DNA of 64,000 bases from Mya arenaria (GCF_026914265.1 NC_069125.1:1611556-1675555); one strand, 5' to 3'; counted from the first letter of the stretch, positions 37,455-50,392 are shown. Program-made: numbers and translations. The notes: generated by a model from the sequence alone, not told the origin.

Positions 37455-37911
37455 ACCACGGATGAGCCTTACATAGCGTTTGGAAACGATCTACGAATTC
37501 AATAACTAGAAGCAAACTCGCTTTAACGTTTATAGAAAATATTGTTTAAAGTGTTATATTTACTTAGGCGGATGAAAAAAAATGTAAAATTTTGAAACGA
37601 TATAACGCTTGTGAGCGTTAATCAAAGCTTCGATTTGATTGGTCGGTTGAGGTCAAACCATTTGCAAACTGTACACGTATATATCAATGTGTCAAGTTTT
37701 AGACTTCAGCCATACCTCAAAATATTGAATTTTTCAAAGTTCCGTAAGTCTATGTCTAAATTGCGACTATCCTCACAAAGACTAAGCATTGAAACAGGCA
37801 GATGGAATAGATCGCAATCAACACACTTTTAAAACGAACGTATGCTATTTCGGCTGTACTTGTTGAGATATAAATATGCGAGCGCATTATGACATAAATC
37901 ACGATAAAAAG

Positions 37912-38089
37912 TTAACACAATTCACAATTCATGTAAACAATGAACTTTTTATTATAATGTGAATTAAATAAAGTGTCAAGATTGTTTTTCATTGGCAGAA
38001 TAATTTTATCACATGAAAAACAATCTTGACACTTAATTCACATTATAATAAAAAGTTCATTGTTTACATGAATTGTGAATTGTGTTAAT
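37912..38089. repeat. Near-perfect 178-bp palindrome
   Basis: Arms of about 76 bp, beginning TTAACACAATTCACAATTCA, are inverted copies apart from a 4-bp indel, around a loop of about 20 bp. Possible hairpin MITE. Confidence 0.8.
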
Positions 38090-38419
38090 GTACGTATATG
38101 ACATTCTTGCAACAACTTGTAATGGATACTACCAAATATGTAAATGTTGAAAATATATTGATTGAATGTGGTTTTACTGAATATATCTACATTATTTACA
38201 GTATGAAATTATTGTAATTTATAATCATCATATTAAACTGAGTTGTGTTTGTCGAAGAAATGTATGATAGTGATAGTGTGATTGTATGTTTTTTATGTTG
38301 CTTAATATGTAACTTAGTATATGTGTTTTTGTAATACTTTTTGTGTGAAGGCCATGCTGGAAATAAGTAGTATGTCTGTAATGATTGTACACTTAGTATG
38401 TAACCTTCGTTAAATAAAG

Positions 38420-38422
<3 letters not shown>

Positions 38423-38480
<58 letters not shown>
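38423..38480. repeat. (ATT)n microsatellite
   Basis: About 19 ATT triplets directly after AATAAAGTTGTT, which looks like a retroelement 3' tail. Confidence 0.9.
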
Positions 38481-38514
38481 AACGATGTAGTTAATTGCGT
38501 TGTTAATTTTAAAA

Positions 38515-39010
38515 AAAAGTTCTGAACAATCGGCCCTGTATGTACCATTTGTAATTTATCAGAAGACGAATATCATTTTGTTTAAGAGTGCACAATGTAT
38601 ACTGAACTAAGAGTTAGATATTTACCTAGGTATTACAGATAACGTCCCAGGATGCATAAATTAGTCGAACTCTTAAACATCGACAATAAAGCTATTTTGA
38701 AAAATGTAAGTGTGTATATTTTTTAAGCATTTGAATCCAGAAACACTACGTTATACTCCATGTAATCTATATACGTTTGGTGCAATAAACATTTATTGGT
38801 TTGTTAACAATAACACAATAACTTTAAGTGAGTCAAGCACTCTTATGAAAACATAGATACACATAAGAAGGAGAAGTGCACCTCTCTGTTTCTGCGTCAT
38901 TATGTATTTATTACTATTATTTCTTGGCATAAATTGCGTTATTGCTGTTTTTTGTCGCCACATATTTTGCCAGATGGGTCTATGGGTAAATGTTCTGTTC
39001 TGTTCTGTAT
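38515..39010 (+). pseudogene. Non-LTR retrotransposon 3' fragment
   Basis: The plus frame from about 38531 encodes a typical LINE ORF2 C-terminus: VCTICNLSEDEYHFV, then MYTELRVRYLPRYYR and HKLVELLNIDNKAILKN. It is interrupted by three in-frame stops. It ends at a TGTTCTGTTCTG tail near 39009. It is homologous to the fragment at 19.8-20.3 kb. Confidence 0.65.
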
Positions 39011-39439
39011 GCTTTGCTGGGATATGAGCCCGCCTGTTTAGTAGCTAGTTTAAGGTGATGCGTCAAAGTATAACATGCCGAATCGCTGATGACTGCAATC
39101 GGTTTACTTTAATGTGGGGCTACATATGCTACACTTAATTCGGATTTAACTTGTCAGCTTTGGGCTGCCGTAAAGCCACGAATATTCAATGCATGAAACA
39201 CTTGAAATACTAAGCTTATTTGCAAACAGTGATCAAACTATATAAATAATATTGACTTCCTTGAAGGATCATGCATCGTGTAAACCCGAAGGAACACTGG
39301 TTCAATCCACCTGGTTAGACAATAAACTGAAGCAACATCCACAAATGTAGTATCTGGGAACTCGAGTCAAGGGACCCCAGACTTTTGGGTGACATCATGT
39401 CAACGCGTTTACCACACCATTTATTAATGAAGACCGTTT

Positions 39440-41560
39440 GATAGTTGTGTGATATGTGAGACTTTCAAGAGTTATTTGAAGAGTATGATGAAGTATCTGA
39501 CTCGAAAATGGTAGGATACATCGGCTCTGCTGGTCAGTTCGAGGCGCATGTCAACATGGTGCCTGTTCAACCACCCCAAAAGAAAGACCGATTACCCCAG
39601 TACTCTAAAGAGCGTGTGGAGCTTTAGCACAAGTTTGATGTGGGTGTTTTTGTACTCCATGGAGGCATGAAAAACAGTCCGAGTATTTGAATTGATCACA
39701 TCTGGTGAAAACGACGGCTTTCAGAGGTATCAAGTGTCAGGACTGGTGCATCGTCTAGTTACTGCGTTTGGAGCTTAAGTAAGCCTCACCGGTTCTTTAT
39801 GCCTTATGTCGATTCAACGTCACGTACCATAGGAGAATGGATGTATATAATTGTGTCTGATTTGACGAAAGCCTTTTACCTGATACCTTTGTCGAAATCT
39901 TCAATGAAATACTGTTGGGTCGCCACACCATTTCGCGGCGTTTGTATGTAAAGTCGTTGTGCAATGGAAATACCATGCCCTGAAACAGCTTCAGAAGGGT
40001 TGTTGTGATCTCGGGAATTCGGGTCAGGAAAGGTTTGTTTCTAAGTTTGCAGATGACTTGTACTGTAGGGGTAACACACCTTTTACATGGAAACTGGAGA
40101 CAAGTGCTAAGTGCTTTGCGAAGAACACTTTGAAACTTTCCCCTACTACGACAGTTGAGAGTCCTAAGTCTACACTCATTTTGGGATGGATATGGTCAAA
40201 ACGTTTACTTTCAGCAAGTACTCGTCACATTAGCATCCTGCCTGCCTTCAGAAGCTGTGAATGGTCTGTGTTAGTTTGTTGGTACATACAAGGTTCTTGC
40301 TCGTGTTGTTCCAGGCAATGCTACAGCTTTATCACACTGATTGCTGGAAAGGATTCGAAAGCCCAAACATCATGTACAGATGAATAGTTTTGTAGCTTTA
40401 AAATGCTCAATAAGCTCAACATGGTCACAAATCGATAGTACTCGCATAACCAAGCGACCAGCTATGGATTGTCACTGATGGATCTGTTTCTAGACATGGT
40501 ATTGACGCTACACTCTTTGTTACATGGAACAATGAAATAGCGTTAGCTGTTGTTTTTTTCAGTGCTGAGTTAAGAAAGCGTCAAGTGACGTGGTTGCCGT
40601 GTTTTATTGAAGCTATTAGTGCTGCAATTAAACATTACAGTCCCATCACTGTTGACGCTAAAAAGCAAAGTTGTGTTCTGACGGACAGTCAACCGTGTGA
40701 ACGATTGTGAAGGGGACAGTTTCCTGTGAGTCAACGATTCACTTCGTTTCTTTCAATTGTCAGCCGATACCAAGTCAGTGTTCAATTCTCTCTGGTAGGG
40801 CAAACCTATCGTCTGATTTCGCCAGCAGGAATGCTCCTGAACGTTTTGCACCGTGGTGTCAGATTTGTAATATTTAGAAGATTGGGTCGTACGCGCAGTT
40901 ACGACCAGTGACATTCTAGATAACACTGTAAGTTTGCCATTTCCAATGATATTCGCGTGAAAAGACGTTCGGAGTGCTCTGGATTACGCCTTGTACATGC
41001 ACATGTAAAACAAGGGACCAGACCAAAACACGTGATGTAAAATATATCTACGGTTGGTCTCGCGTTTGCAGTAGCGCGTTTGAACACTCGCTTACGATAC
41101 ACTGGACTCTCCCCAAGAGAGCTTTGGACACAAAGAAGCCATTTTACTCATGACCAGATCCCTTTTTATGATAACGTTACAATTCTTAAGCAGCATAAAA
41201 AGTACCTCTTGATAACCACAAATTCAGTGAACTTTCAAAATCGGTGACTAACTATTCCTAAAGAGAGCAGTGTCTCGGATGCTGACAAGAGTCGGTAAAG
41301 CGTTCGTCCAAGAGATTTGGGGTTGTGTCATGTGACGAAGAATGGTGCTTTGTGAAAAAGATTCACGGGTAGACATATAAGGTTTTTTACATACAAGGTA
41401 AAGCAAATGAATGTTTTTGTGTTCCACCTACTGTAGTAGATATTGTCCCTACTGCTTATGTGAATGAGGGAGATCTCAGTGACGTTGAGGTAGAGGAATG
41501 TCCACAACCTCCTGCATTTCTTCTAATGTTGCCCCATCCAAGACAGATTGGGGTTTGTAT
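39440..41560 (+). pseudogene. Decayed Gypsy-type retroelement pol
   Basis: Order seen on the plus strand: a protease/RT leader (39500-39640, KKDRLPQYSKERVEL); reverse transcriptase pieces (39830-40390, [20 protein letters not shown] and FADDLYCRGNT, retaining a YxDD-like ADDL catalytic site); RNase H (40460-40920, LWIVTDGSVSRHGI and VTWLPCF); and an integrase C-terminal piece (41100-41420, SPRELW, then KFTGRHIRFFTYKV). Multiple stops and frameshifts interrupt it, and the integrase catalytic core appears deleted. No intact protein can be made. Confidence 0.7.
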
Positions 41561-41690
41561 TAATGTCAAATAGACTATAGGTTAATCTTACTTATGGTGT
41601 GCATAGTCTTAATGTATTCATTTGTACTGTTGGTGCTTGTCGAGAATAAACCTGTTTAAGCTTATGAAATCTTTAAGTTACTACATTTGG
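41561..41690 (+). other. LTR-like 3' end and primer-binding-like site
   Basis: Between the pol remnant and the gag-like start lie AATAAACCTGTTTAAGC (a poly(A)-type signal) and then TTTGGCGACGAGGGC, which has the look of a primer-binding junction at an LTR end. LTR borders cannot be fixed from one copy. Confidence 0.35.
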
Positions 41691-41699
41691 CGACGAGGG

Positions 41700-42060
41700 C
41701 TGTGGAAAATGGGTGTGTACGGAAGAAGAAATGAGCTTTGCTATGGCGAAGAAGACTGGAATATGTACCTTGACAGATTGGAGTATCATTTTATTGCAAA
41801 TGAAATTACTGATGCGGACAAGAAGAAAGCTTAGGAAATCTTAAGTTATTACAAGGTTTCCAATGGCATTAATATGACAGGTCCTTAAAGAGACATTGTA
41901 CACTTAAGACGATTTTATCCATGTTCCGTCTTTACCTACTGCGAATGAGCAAATTAATATGGACATGACTGAAAACGCTCAATACGTGAAATTATCTTGC
42001 ATTTGTAACGTGCGAGCCAAACAAACAAACACCAGATAGTCGAGCTTTCTGGCGTAATGA
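41700..42060 (+). pseudogene. Gypsy-type gag remnant
   Basis: The plus frame reads YGEEDWNMYLDRLEYHFIAN then EITDADKKKA, the usual start of this retroelement type's gag, then breaks at a stop (41832). Further gag-like words follow in other frames. It lies downstream of pol, so it probably belongs to a second copy or a tandem arrangement. Confidence 0.5.
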
Positions 42061-42237
42061 AACAAACACCAACAGATCCCTTCTGGGAAAAGCGTGTTCG
42101 ACTCTGAAGGGGTCCGCTGGTCTTTATATACCCTAAATTCTATATTCACACAGATACCAGGTTTTGCTAATTTGCATATAACCAACCAAGTTTACATGCG
42201 TATTACGAGCGTACTTCCGTTTTATACGGAATATTAT

Positions 42238-45200
42238 TATGAACGCACATCCGCCGCCTACAGCGGACCGTTACACTTTGAACGCACACCCACCGCCTAC
42301 AGCGGACCGTTACACTATGAACGCACACCCACCACCTACAGCGGTGTAGCGGACCGTTACACTTTGAACGCACACCCGCCGCCTACAGCGGACCGTTACA
42401 CTTTGAACGCACACCCGCCGCCTACAGCGGACCGTTACACTTTGAACGCACACCCACCGCCTACAGCGGACCGTTACACTATGAACGCACACCCACCGCC
42501 TACAGCGGACCGTTACACTATGAACGCACAGCCACCGCCTACAGCGGACCGTTACACTATGAACGCACACCCGCCGCCTACAGCGGACCGTTACACTATG
42601 AACGCACACCCGCCGCCTGCAGCGGACCGTTACACTATGAACGCACATCCGCCGCCTGCAGCGGACCGTTACACTATGAACGCACATCCGCCGCCTGCAG
42701 CGGACCGTTACACTATGAACGCACATCCGCAGCCTGCAGCGGACCGTTACACTATGAACGCACATCCGCCGCCTACAGCGGACCGTTACACTATGAACGC
42801 ACACCCGCCGCCTGCAGCGGACCGTTACACTATGAACGCACACCCGCCGCCTACAGCGGACCGTTACACTATGAACGCACACCCGCCGCCTACAGCGGAC
42901 CGTTACACTATGAACGCACACCCGCCGCCTACAGCGGACCGTTACACTATGAACGCACATCCACCGCCTACAGCGGACCGTTACACTTTGAACGCACACC
43001 CGCCGCCTACAGCGGACCGTTACACTATGAACGCACACCCACCGCCTACAGCGGACCGTTACACTATGAACGCACAGCCACCGCCTACAGCGGACCGTTA
43101 CACTATGAACGCACAGCCACCGCCTACAGCGGACCGTTACACTATGAACGCACACCCGCCGCCTGCAGCGGACCGTTACACTATGAACGCACACCCGCCG
43201 CCTGCAGCGGACCGTTACACTATGAACGCACATCCGCCGCCTGCAGCGGACCGTTACACTATGAACGCACATCCGCCGCCTGCAGCGGACCGTTACACTA
43301 TGAACGCACACCCGCCGCCTGCAGCGGACCGTTACACTATGAACGCACACCCGCCGCCTGCAGCGGACCGTTACACTATGAACGCACACCCGCCGCCTAC
43401 AGCGGACCGTTACACTATGAACGCACACCCGCCGCCTACAGCGGACCGTTACACTATGAACGCACACCCGCCGCCTACAGCGGACCGTTACACTATGAAC
43501 GCACACCCGCCGCCTACAGCGGACCGTTACACTATGAACGCACACCCGCCGCCTACAGCGGACCGTTACACTATGAACGCACACCCGCCGCCTACAGCGG
43601 ACCGTTACACTATGAACGCACACCCGCCGCCTACAGCGGACCGTTACACTATGAACGCACACCCGCCGCCTACAGCGGACCGTTACACTATGAACGCACA
43701 CCCGCCGCCTACAGCGGACCGTTACACTATGAACGCACACCCGCCGCCTACAGCGGACCGTTACACTATGAACGCACACCCGCCGCCTACAGCGGACCGT
43801 TACACTATGAACGCACACCCGCCGCCTACAGCGGACCGTTACACTATGAACGCACACCCGCCGCCTACAGCGGACCGTTACACTATGAACGCACACCCGC
43901 CGCCTACAGCGGACCGTTACACTATGAACGCACACCCGCCGCCTACAGCGGACCGTTACACTATGAACGCACACCCGCCGCCTACAGCGGACCGTTACAC
44001 TATGAACGCACACCCGCCGCCTACAGCGGACCGTTACACTATGAACGCACACCCGCCGCCTACAGCGGACCGTTACACTATGAACGCACACCCGCCGCCT
44101 ACAGCGGACCGTTACACTATGAACGCACACCCGCCGCCTACAGCGGACCGTTACACTATGAACGCACACCCGCCGCCTACAGCGGACCGTTACACTATGA
44201 ACGCACACCCGCCGCCTACAGCGGACCGTTACACTATGAACGCACACCCGCCGCCTACAGCGGACCGTTACACTATGAACGCACACCCGCCGCCTACAGC
44301 GGACCGTTACACTATGAACGCACACCCGCCGCCTACAGCGGACCGTTACACTATGAACGTACAGCGGACCGTTACACTATGAACGCACACCCACCGCCTA
44401 CAGCGGACCGTTACACTATGAACGCACACCCACCGCCTACAGCGGACCGTTACACTATGAACGCACACCCACCGCCTACAGCGGACCGTTACACTATGAA
44501 CGCACACCCACCGCCTACAGCGGACCGTTACACTATGAACGCACACCCACCGCCTACAGCGGACCGTTACACTATGAACGCACACCCACCGCCTACAGCG
44601 GACCGTTACACTATGAACGCACACCCACCGCCTACAGCGGACCGTTACACTATGAACGCACACCCACCGCCTACAGCGGACCGTTACACTATGAACGCAC
44701 ACCCACCGCCTACAGCGGACCGTTACACTATGAACGCACACCCACCGCCTACAGCGGACCGTTACACTATGAACGCACACCCACCGCCTACAGCGGACCG
44801 TTACACTATGAACGCACACCCACCGCCTACAGCGGACCGTTACACTATGAACGCACACCCACCGCCTACAGCGGACCGTTACACTATGAACGCACACCCA
44901 CCGCCTACAGCGGACCGTTACACTATGAACGCACATCCACCGCCTACAGCGGACCGTTACACCTTGAACGCACACCCACCGCCTACAGCGGACCGTTACA
45001 CAATGAACTCACACCCACCGCCTACAGCGGACCGTTACACCATGAACGCACATCCACCGCCTACAGCGGACCGTTACACCATGAACGCACATCCACCGCC
45101 TACAGCGGACCGTTACACCATGAACGCACACCCACCGCCTACAGCGGACCGTTACACTATGAACGCACACCCACCGCCTACAGCGGACCGTTACAATATG

Positions 45201-45312
45201 AACGCACATCCACCACCTACAACGGACCGTTACACTATGAACGCACATCCACCACCTACAACGGACCGTTACACTATGAACGCACATCCGCCACCTACAG
45301 CGGACCGTTACA
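42238..45312. repeat. 39-bp minisatellite, about 79 copies
   Basis: The 3,075-bp array of the unit GAACGCACACCCGCCGCCTA + CAGCGGACCGTTACACTAT encodes HPPPTADRYTMNA on the plus strand. Because 39 is a multiple of three, frames on both strands stay open for hundreds of codons. Variants mark blocks: CACATCC/CTGCAGC units early, a homogeneous CCGCCGCC block (about 43390-44350) and a homogeneous CCACCGCC block (about 44380-44920). A unit at about 44355-44370 lacks 13 bp and shifts the frame. The long plus ORF has no ATG before the array edge that would make a normal protein, so I treat it as satellite, not a gene. Confidence 0.9.
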
Positions 45313-47046
45313 CATTTAATTCGTGTACTATCTTATGTACCGTTTATTTTGATAGCTTTAAACGATTATGAAAATTCGTTCAGGTCACACATTGTGTTTA
45401 AATACATGTAGTTAAGATTGCATTCAGTAGTCATAATGTTTCTTAATTGCCTAATATAGTTGTGCGCGTGTTATAATTTAGCCAGCTAGCATTTGCATTG
45501 ATGTTAGCTTAGTCTTGTCATGATTCACAATTTAGCTCATCTTTCTTTTTATGAATGAGCTTGGTGTCCCAAACATTTTTCGGCGTCTTAACAATTATTG
45601 TCTTTTTTGATAACTGGGTGGCAGTTTAACAAATCTTAACATTTTTGCTTTATATGTATGAACCTGAAAATACGTAATTGTTGTTTGTTTAAGGTTGTTG
45701 TTTTTTTAAGAAAAAGGGGTAACGCCAGGGTATTGATTGTTGTGTGCCACATAATTGTTGTTTGTGACTAGTGGTGTTATATAACAGTTATACCCCTTGT
45801 TCATAAAGTTGCCATGGTTGTGTATAATCGCGTATTCTATCATAAATATGAGTTGTTTATTTCTTCGTCTCGAGGTTTTCCTGTTTATTGGCGCTGGCCG
45901 AATTGATAAGCATATCACAACGAGATAAATACATGATATTTAACACCACTGCATCAATGAATATTAGGTAACCACCTTGGTATGCGAATAACGCGGCTAA
46001 AATCATGTCAGAGCGAACATAGGTAAGGGTCACTTAATTGTTTCAAGTACAAATGAAGCTGTTGCATAATATTTTTTATTAAGGTTTGAATTTAAAGTGT
46101 TTTTTTAATAAAGCAAATATTTTCATTCAAAGCATTTAGACAATCATGTGTATGTGTAAACCCCCCCCCACATCAAAATCAATATATAAACACAAAGTGC
46201 ATATCTATACCCCTTGCAACTCCCATCATTTTAACAGTAAAACTGCAGGAACAATCCTAGTGTTTGAAAACTAACAAAAAAGCGCAAGGGTGCCTAACAG
46301 ACACGAGAGAGACTCAACCAGTCAAAACAAACAAAACATACCACACATGCACCTCCATTTATGAATTGCGGTTATTGATCTCGAACGGTGAAAAACATAA
46401 CACAATTTCTGAGCTCGTATGTCTTCATAAATTATATAAGTATATAAACTGCAAATGCAAGTAGATAGATAGAAAGATAAGATTTATTTAAAGTCGGCAA
46501 GACAGATATACAGACAACATAAGCTCTGATGAGTTTTTATAACCGACTATAGATAAAACACGTATGCAAAGAGCCGACGGTGACCGGTGGTGACATTTCA
46601 AATTCAATATTTCATGATTTCACCCTTCATTATTCACGATTTTGCGATTCCAACTTCACGAATTAAGAAATTCGTGATTTAAACTTCACGGTTTCACGAT
46701 TTTAGCTTCACGAATTCATGATTTCAATCATTTTAATAAAACATGGTCTACTGTAAGATCAACCCCCGACGAGGTGGCCGAGCCATTCAATACTAGAGGG
46801 TTACACTACAAGAAGATTGTATCATGCACCCTTGTATTGTCTCTGACAAGCGTTTGTATTTTGATGCTTATAGATGAACAAAGAACAACAATAGTTTCCA
46901 TTAACTATAATGTAGAAAAATCATTTGTTTTTCACAAATAACAACGCCATGCATGTATCCTGCTCGCTGCAAACAGTGCATTAGTTAGTACTATATTTTG
47001 TTCATGTTAACAGCATTCATTTTGGGTCGCTTTGCGCATATTTATG
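45313..47046. other. Intergenic stretch without a supported gene
   Basis: Contains degenerate TTCACGATTT-type repeats at about 46600-46735 and a tRNA-Ser-like scrap (GACGAGGTGGCCGAG at 46769) lacking the rest of the molecule. Confidence 0.4.
46769..46870 (+). repeat. tRNA-Ser-like head fragment (SINE remnant)
   Basis: GACGAGGTGGCCGAGC matches the acceptor/D-arm start typical of tRNA-Ser, but no anticodon arm or B box follows. It is best seen as a SINE or tRNA pseudogene fragment. Confidence 0.35.
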
Positions 47047-47052
47047 TTTATT
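47047..47052 (-). other. Poly(A) signal AATAAA for the DUSP3-like gene
   Basis: AATAAA on the minus strand, about 50 bp past the stop codon at 47103. This implies a very short 3'UTR if used. Confidence 0.5.
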
Positions 47053-47102
47053 GCACACCCTGCAGTCCAGAATAAGTATGTTCAGAGCGTTCTGCACAAT
47101 GA

Positions 47103-50052
47103 TTACATGTTTGTACTCTGGGGCCGTTTCTTATCAAAATGTCCAATAGATTTTAACGTTTCATTCAAATCACATAACTGTTGCAGGAAGCCATCGTTCG
47201 GACATATTTCCCGCCTACTACGCACGCGCTTGACAGCCTCCGGCGCCGTGTAGTGCCGCTTTAACATGAGGAACGCCAGGACTATAGCAGCTGAACGACT
47301 TGAGCCCACTTTGCAGAACACCATAACTTTACCTGAAAGAAAACAGCCGGATTAAATGTGAAATAATTCACTTGCCATAAAAAGGCCAGCCATTGCCAGT
47401 TTAAGAAGGACCAGTTAGTATATATTTATGCCACCTGCATACATGGACCTATAACAGATCGAAGGGGTATATTAATTAAGTTAAAATACTTATCACTGAA
47501 AGTTCATTTACAAATAACTATATTACACGTACGGTCATATTGACCGAAGCGTTTGTCTTGCAAAATATTGCTTATCATTCAGTTATTTTTCTGAAACCAA
47601 AATTGAAACTATTAAATGTGCTGAGTGTGCGAAGTACACGTTAATTGTACATGTATTGATTTAACAATATATTACCGGAGTTGAGTAACCAGAACGAAAG
47701 GTACAGTATTATAGATGTTCTTCCCCTCAGACAAACATTCCCCGTTTTGTGCCCCAACTCTTGCTCCGTTCCGTTCCGCAAAATACAGTAAGCCCAACTA
47801 TACTTAATCAATATTAAACTGTGTGAGTTACTGTCCACGTACCTCCGCCTTCCAAAGCATCGGCAATGTAATCAGCACAATTATTGAAGTGTTTTGATAG
47901 ATCAAACTCCGTATCGTCCGATGCCTCGACACCTTTATACTTTATGCCAGCGGGACGATATATCTCTTTGTCAGCAGTCACGTGATAGTTGTCGTCTGCT
48001 CCTTCTGCCGCGTTGAGCACGTGGGTTACACCAATGTGTGTCAGGTTTGCTGGGGATCGAGCAATGGCCCTGAAGTTGAAAAATAACGGACTCTAGAGAA
48101 ACTCAAGTTAATTCTAAAAAAGATTCTATGCGTTGTAAACCAGCGAGATGACTAATGTCCGAATGGTTTGAATGTTCGACATGTAATGTAAATTGTTTTT
48201 GGTTTATTGGTTTAATTGTGTTTGGGTAATCCCTCAGTCAGTGAAGCTATTTGAGAGGAATATTATAACCATGCACAGTATAAAAGAGTATTGCAAAATT
48301 GGTTAAACATGTGTGATTTTCCAATAGGGAAATGTTTCACCCCTTAAAAGGTCAGCAAACGCCATGTGCTGTATTATTAGATTAAATAACTAGATTGAAG
48401 GGCATCAATATGTATCACCAACAGGAACTGAGTTCTTAATAACATTCGTTTCAATTTAATGATCGACCTTAAAGGCGGGAAGCCAGATTGCTTTTGGTTT
48501 GCAACAAACGCTGTTATAAAATATTTAAAATAATACCAGCTTTAATAAATATCATTATAAAACTGATATTTAACAAACTAATAAAACCTAATGACCATAA
48601 AATAACTCTTCATACTACACATGTGGGCTTTCATTTCACTTGAAATAATTTAATTTATCTATATGGTCAGCAATTGGTCAGCAGTATCCTTCTATTTCTA
48701 TATCGTCAGCTAATTGGTCAGCACTTTAGCACGGCCCGAAATGTTTATTGGAATGTAGGTCTGAACGCAAAGGAATTAAAACAAAGTAGGGCCGCATTGC
48801 ACAAAAAAATCATTGTTTTTAGACTTAATATTGTTTTGGGTGTAATAAGGTCCTGCTTTGTTTTCCTTCCTTGCATTTAGATCTAAAAGCGTTTTACTCG
48901 TTGTGTTTACCCAGATTATATGTCCATATTTTCTGTAAAAATCGTTAGCGGGGAAATAAGAGTCTTCAACCTTTAAACAATTATAGATCTAAAGACCTCG
49001 TTTCCGAAACTCCTTTATTGTACTTGTCCAAATTAACAATGACAAAAATCGTATTCTGTTCAGTTCATTTCTGAGAATTTCACAAGAAGTGATTTCAGAT
49101 GGCCTAACGGTCGAACACACTTTTACTTGTAGGTATATAACTGTGGAGAATAAATAGAATAAGTAAAACGCGTTGTCTTTCAAAAATATTTGTGTTTGCA
49201 TCTAACCTTAATTCATATTGATTTATACCATCGCATAAAAGAAAGTAAAAAATACTTGAGAAATGTGAGTATCATGCAATAACGCGTTCATGATTATTCA
49301 AAATGTTTTTCAAGTGACACGAATTCTCCTGATGATGTATGTAATCTGCATTGAAAAAAAATTCTCTTATATTAATGCACAACGTCTTGTTATACGACAA
49401 CAACTTAATAAGCTAAGGTTTGGAATATTTTAAGATTTATTTTTAGTTTTCGTCGTTTATGCAGTATGAACGCTCGGCCGAGATTTTGCAAATTGTCCAA
49501 GAAGCGCGCTAATCAATTCTTACATGTACATTTCCCTTTTTCATTACTTTATTTTACTGTTGTAAAAAATGATTTTGGTTGTTATGATTTGAGCGTTTAT
49601 CAAGAAAATTATCAAGTGTCTTTTTCCATTCGTGTTTTACATATGCATGACCCAAGTCTTTCTTAGGTCACAAAAGGTCGACCGGTTCATGGAATTTGAA
49701 AGCAAATTTTATAGTCAAGGAAGTCAAGTACGAATGTAAAGATATGAAATTGTTTATGTTTGTTCATAAATAATAGTACTTGAGTAAAGTAGGCGAGCTG
49801 TCCGAGCTGGCTGGTTTACCATGACACAATCAAGATAGATAATAATTGAGCTAAAGCAGCTGCCTTTGAAATCGACCACGAATGCATCCGTACACAACGT
49901 GATGTAACCTACTCTTCGCCAATGAAAAGTCCCGGTGTGATCTCATCGAACGGCCGAGAGGGCAGCATCATGATTCCCCCATCCGCTGTGAGGATTTCAG
50001 TCAGCTGAGCGACCGTGCAGCCGCCCCTCACCTCAACCTCCAAGCTTGACAT
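47103..50052 (-). CDS. Atypical dual-specificity phosphatase, DUSP3/VHR-like (complete, 198 aa)
   Basis: Expected to dephosphorylate phosphotyrosine and phosphothreonine/serine, classically on MAP kinases. Exons on the minus strand: 50052-49913 (ATG in MSSLEVEVRGGC), 48069-47843 and 47332-47103 (stop TAA). All have AG/GT borders and phases that join exactly. The order matches DUSP3: N-terminal helix (VAQLTEILTADGG), PSRPFDEITPGLFIGE, the THVLNAAEG core strand, EASDDTEFDL with the general-acid Asp, then the P-loop and RREICPNDGFLQQLC. The length is close to that of human VHR (185). Oddity: the P-loop reads MVFCKVGSSRSAA, so Cys and Arg are kept but the usual His before Cys is Phe. It may be active with an altered cysteine pKa, or impaired. 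Upstream in-frame TAA near 50130 supports the chosen start. A GAT-rich microsatellite lies about 0.25 kb upstream. Confidence 0.92.
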
Positions 50053-50270
50053 GCCGGGATCCAGGGGGTCAGGGACGCGGAGTGAATGGTTCTGGTGCTG
50101 AGTGTTACACGTTGTCAATTGAAAGTCCAAGGTTTATCTGTAACACAATGCGGATCTTTTAAAAACCAACGTTCGATTACATTCGGATGATGTGAACAAA
50201 TATACGTCTAAGTAGAAAACAAAACTTCTAATAAGAATCAGATATTGGAATAATAAATTTCAGGCTAGCA
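50053..50270 (-). promoter_or_regulatory. Probable 5'UTR and proximal promoter of the DUSP3-like gene
   Basis: Sequence between the start codon and the microsatellite. An in-frame stop closes the frame upstream, and there is one possible acceptor (AACACTCAG at about 50091-50099), so a non-coding upstream exon cannot be excluded. No core promoter element is obvious. Confidence 0.3.
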
Positions 50271-50289
50271 TTTTCCTCATCCTAATAAT

Positions 50290-50317
50290 CATAATCCTTA
50301 TCATCCAAATCATCTTT

Positions 50318-50392
<75 letters not shown>

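Noticed and set aside
42310..44325. 671-codon minus-strand Cys/Arg/Val repeat frame
   Set aside because: Antisense shadow of the same array with no domain or exon signals.
42094..44382. 762-codon plus-strand frame through the 39-bp array as a gene
   Set aside because: No ATG opens it before the array edge, the repeat unit length alone keeps frames open on both strands, and it stops at a 13-bp deletion.
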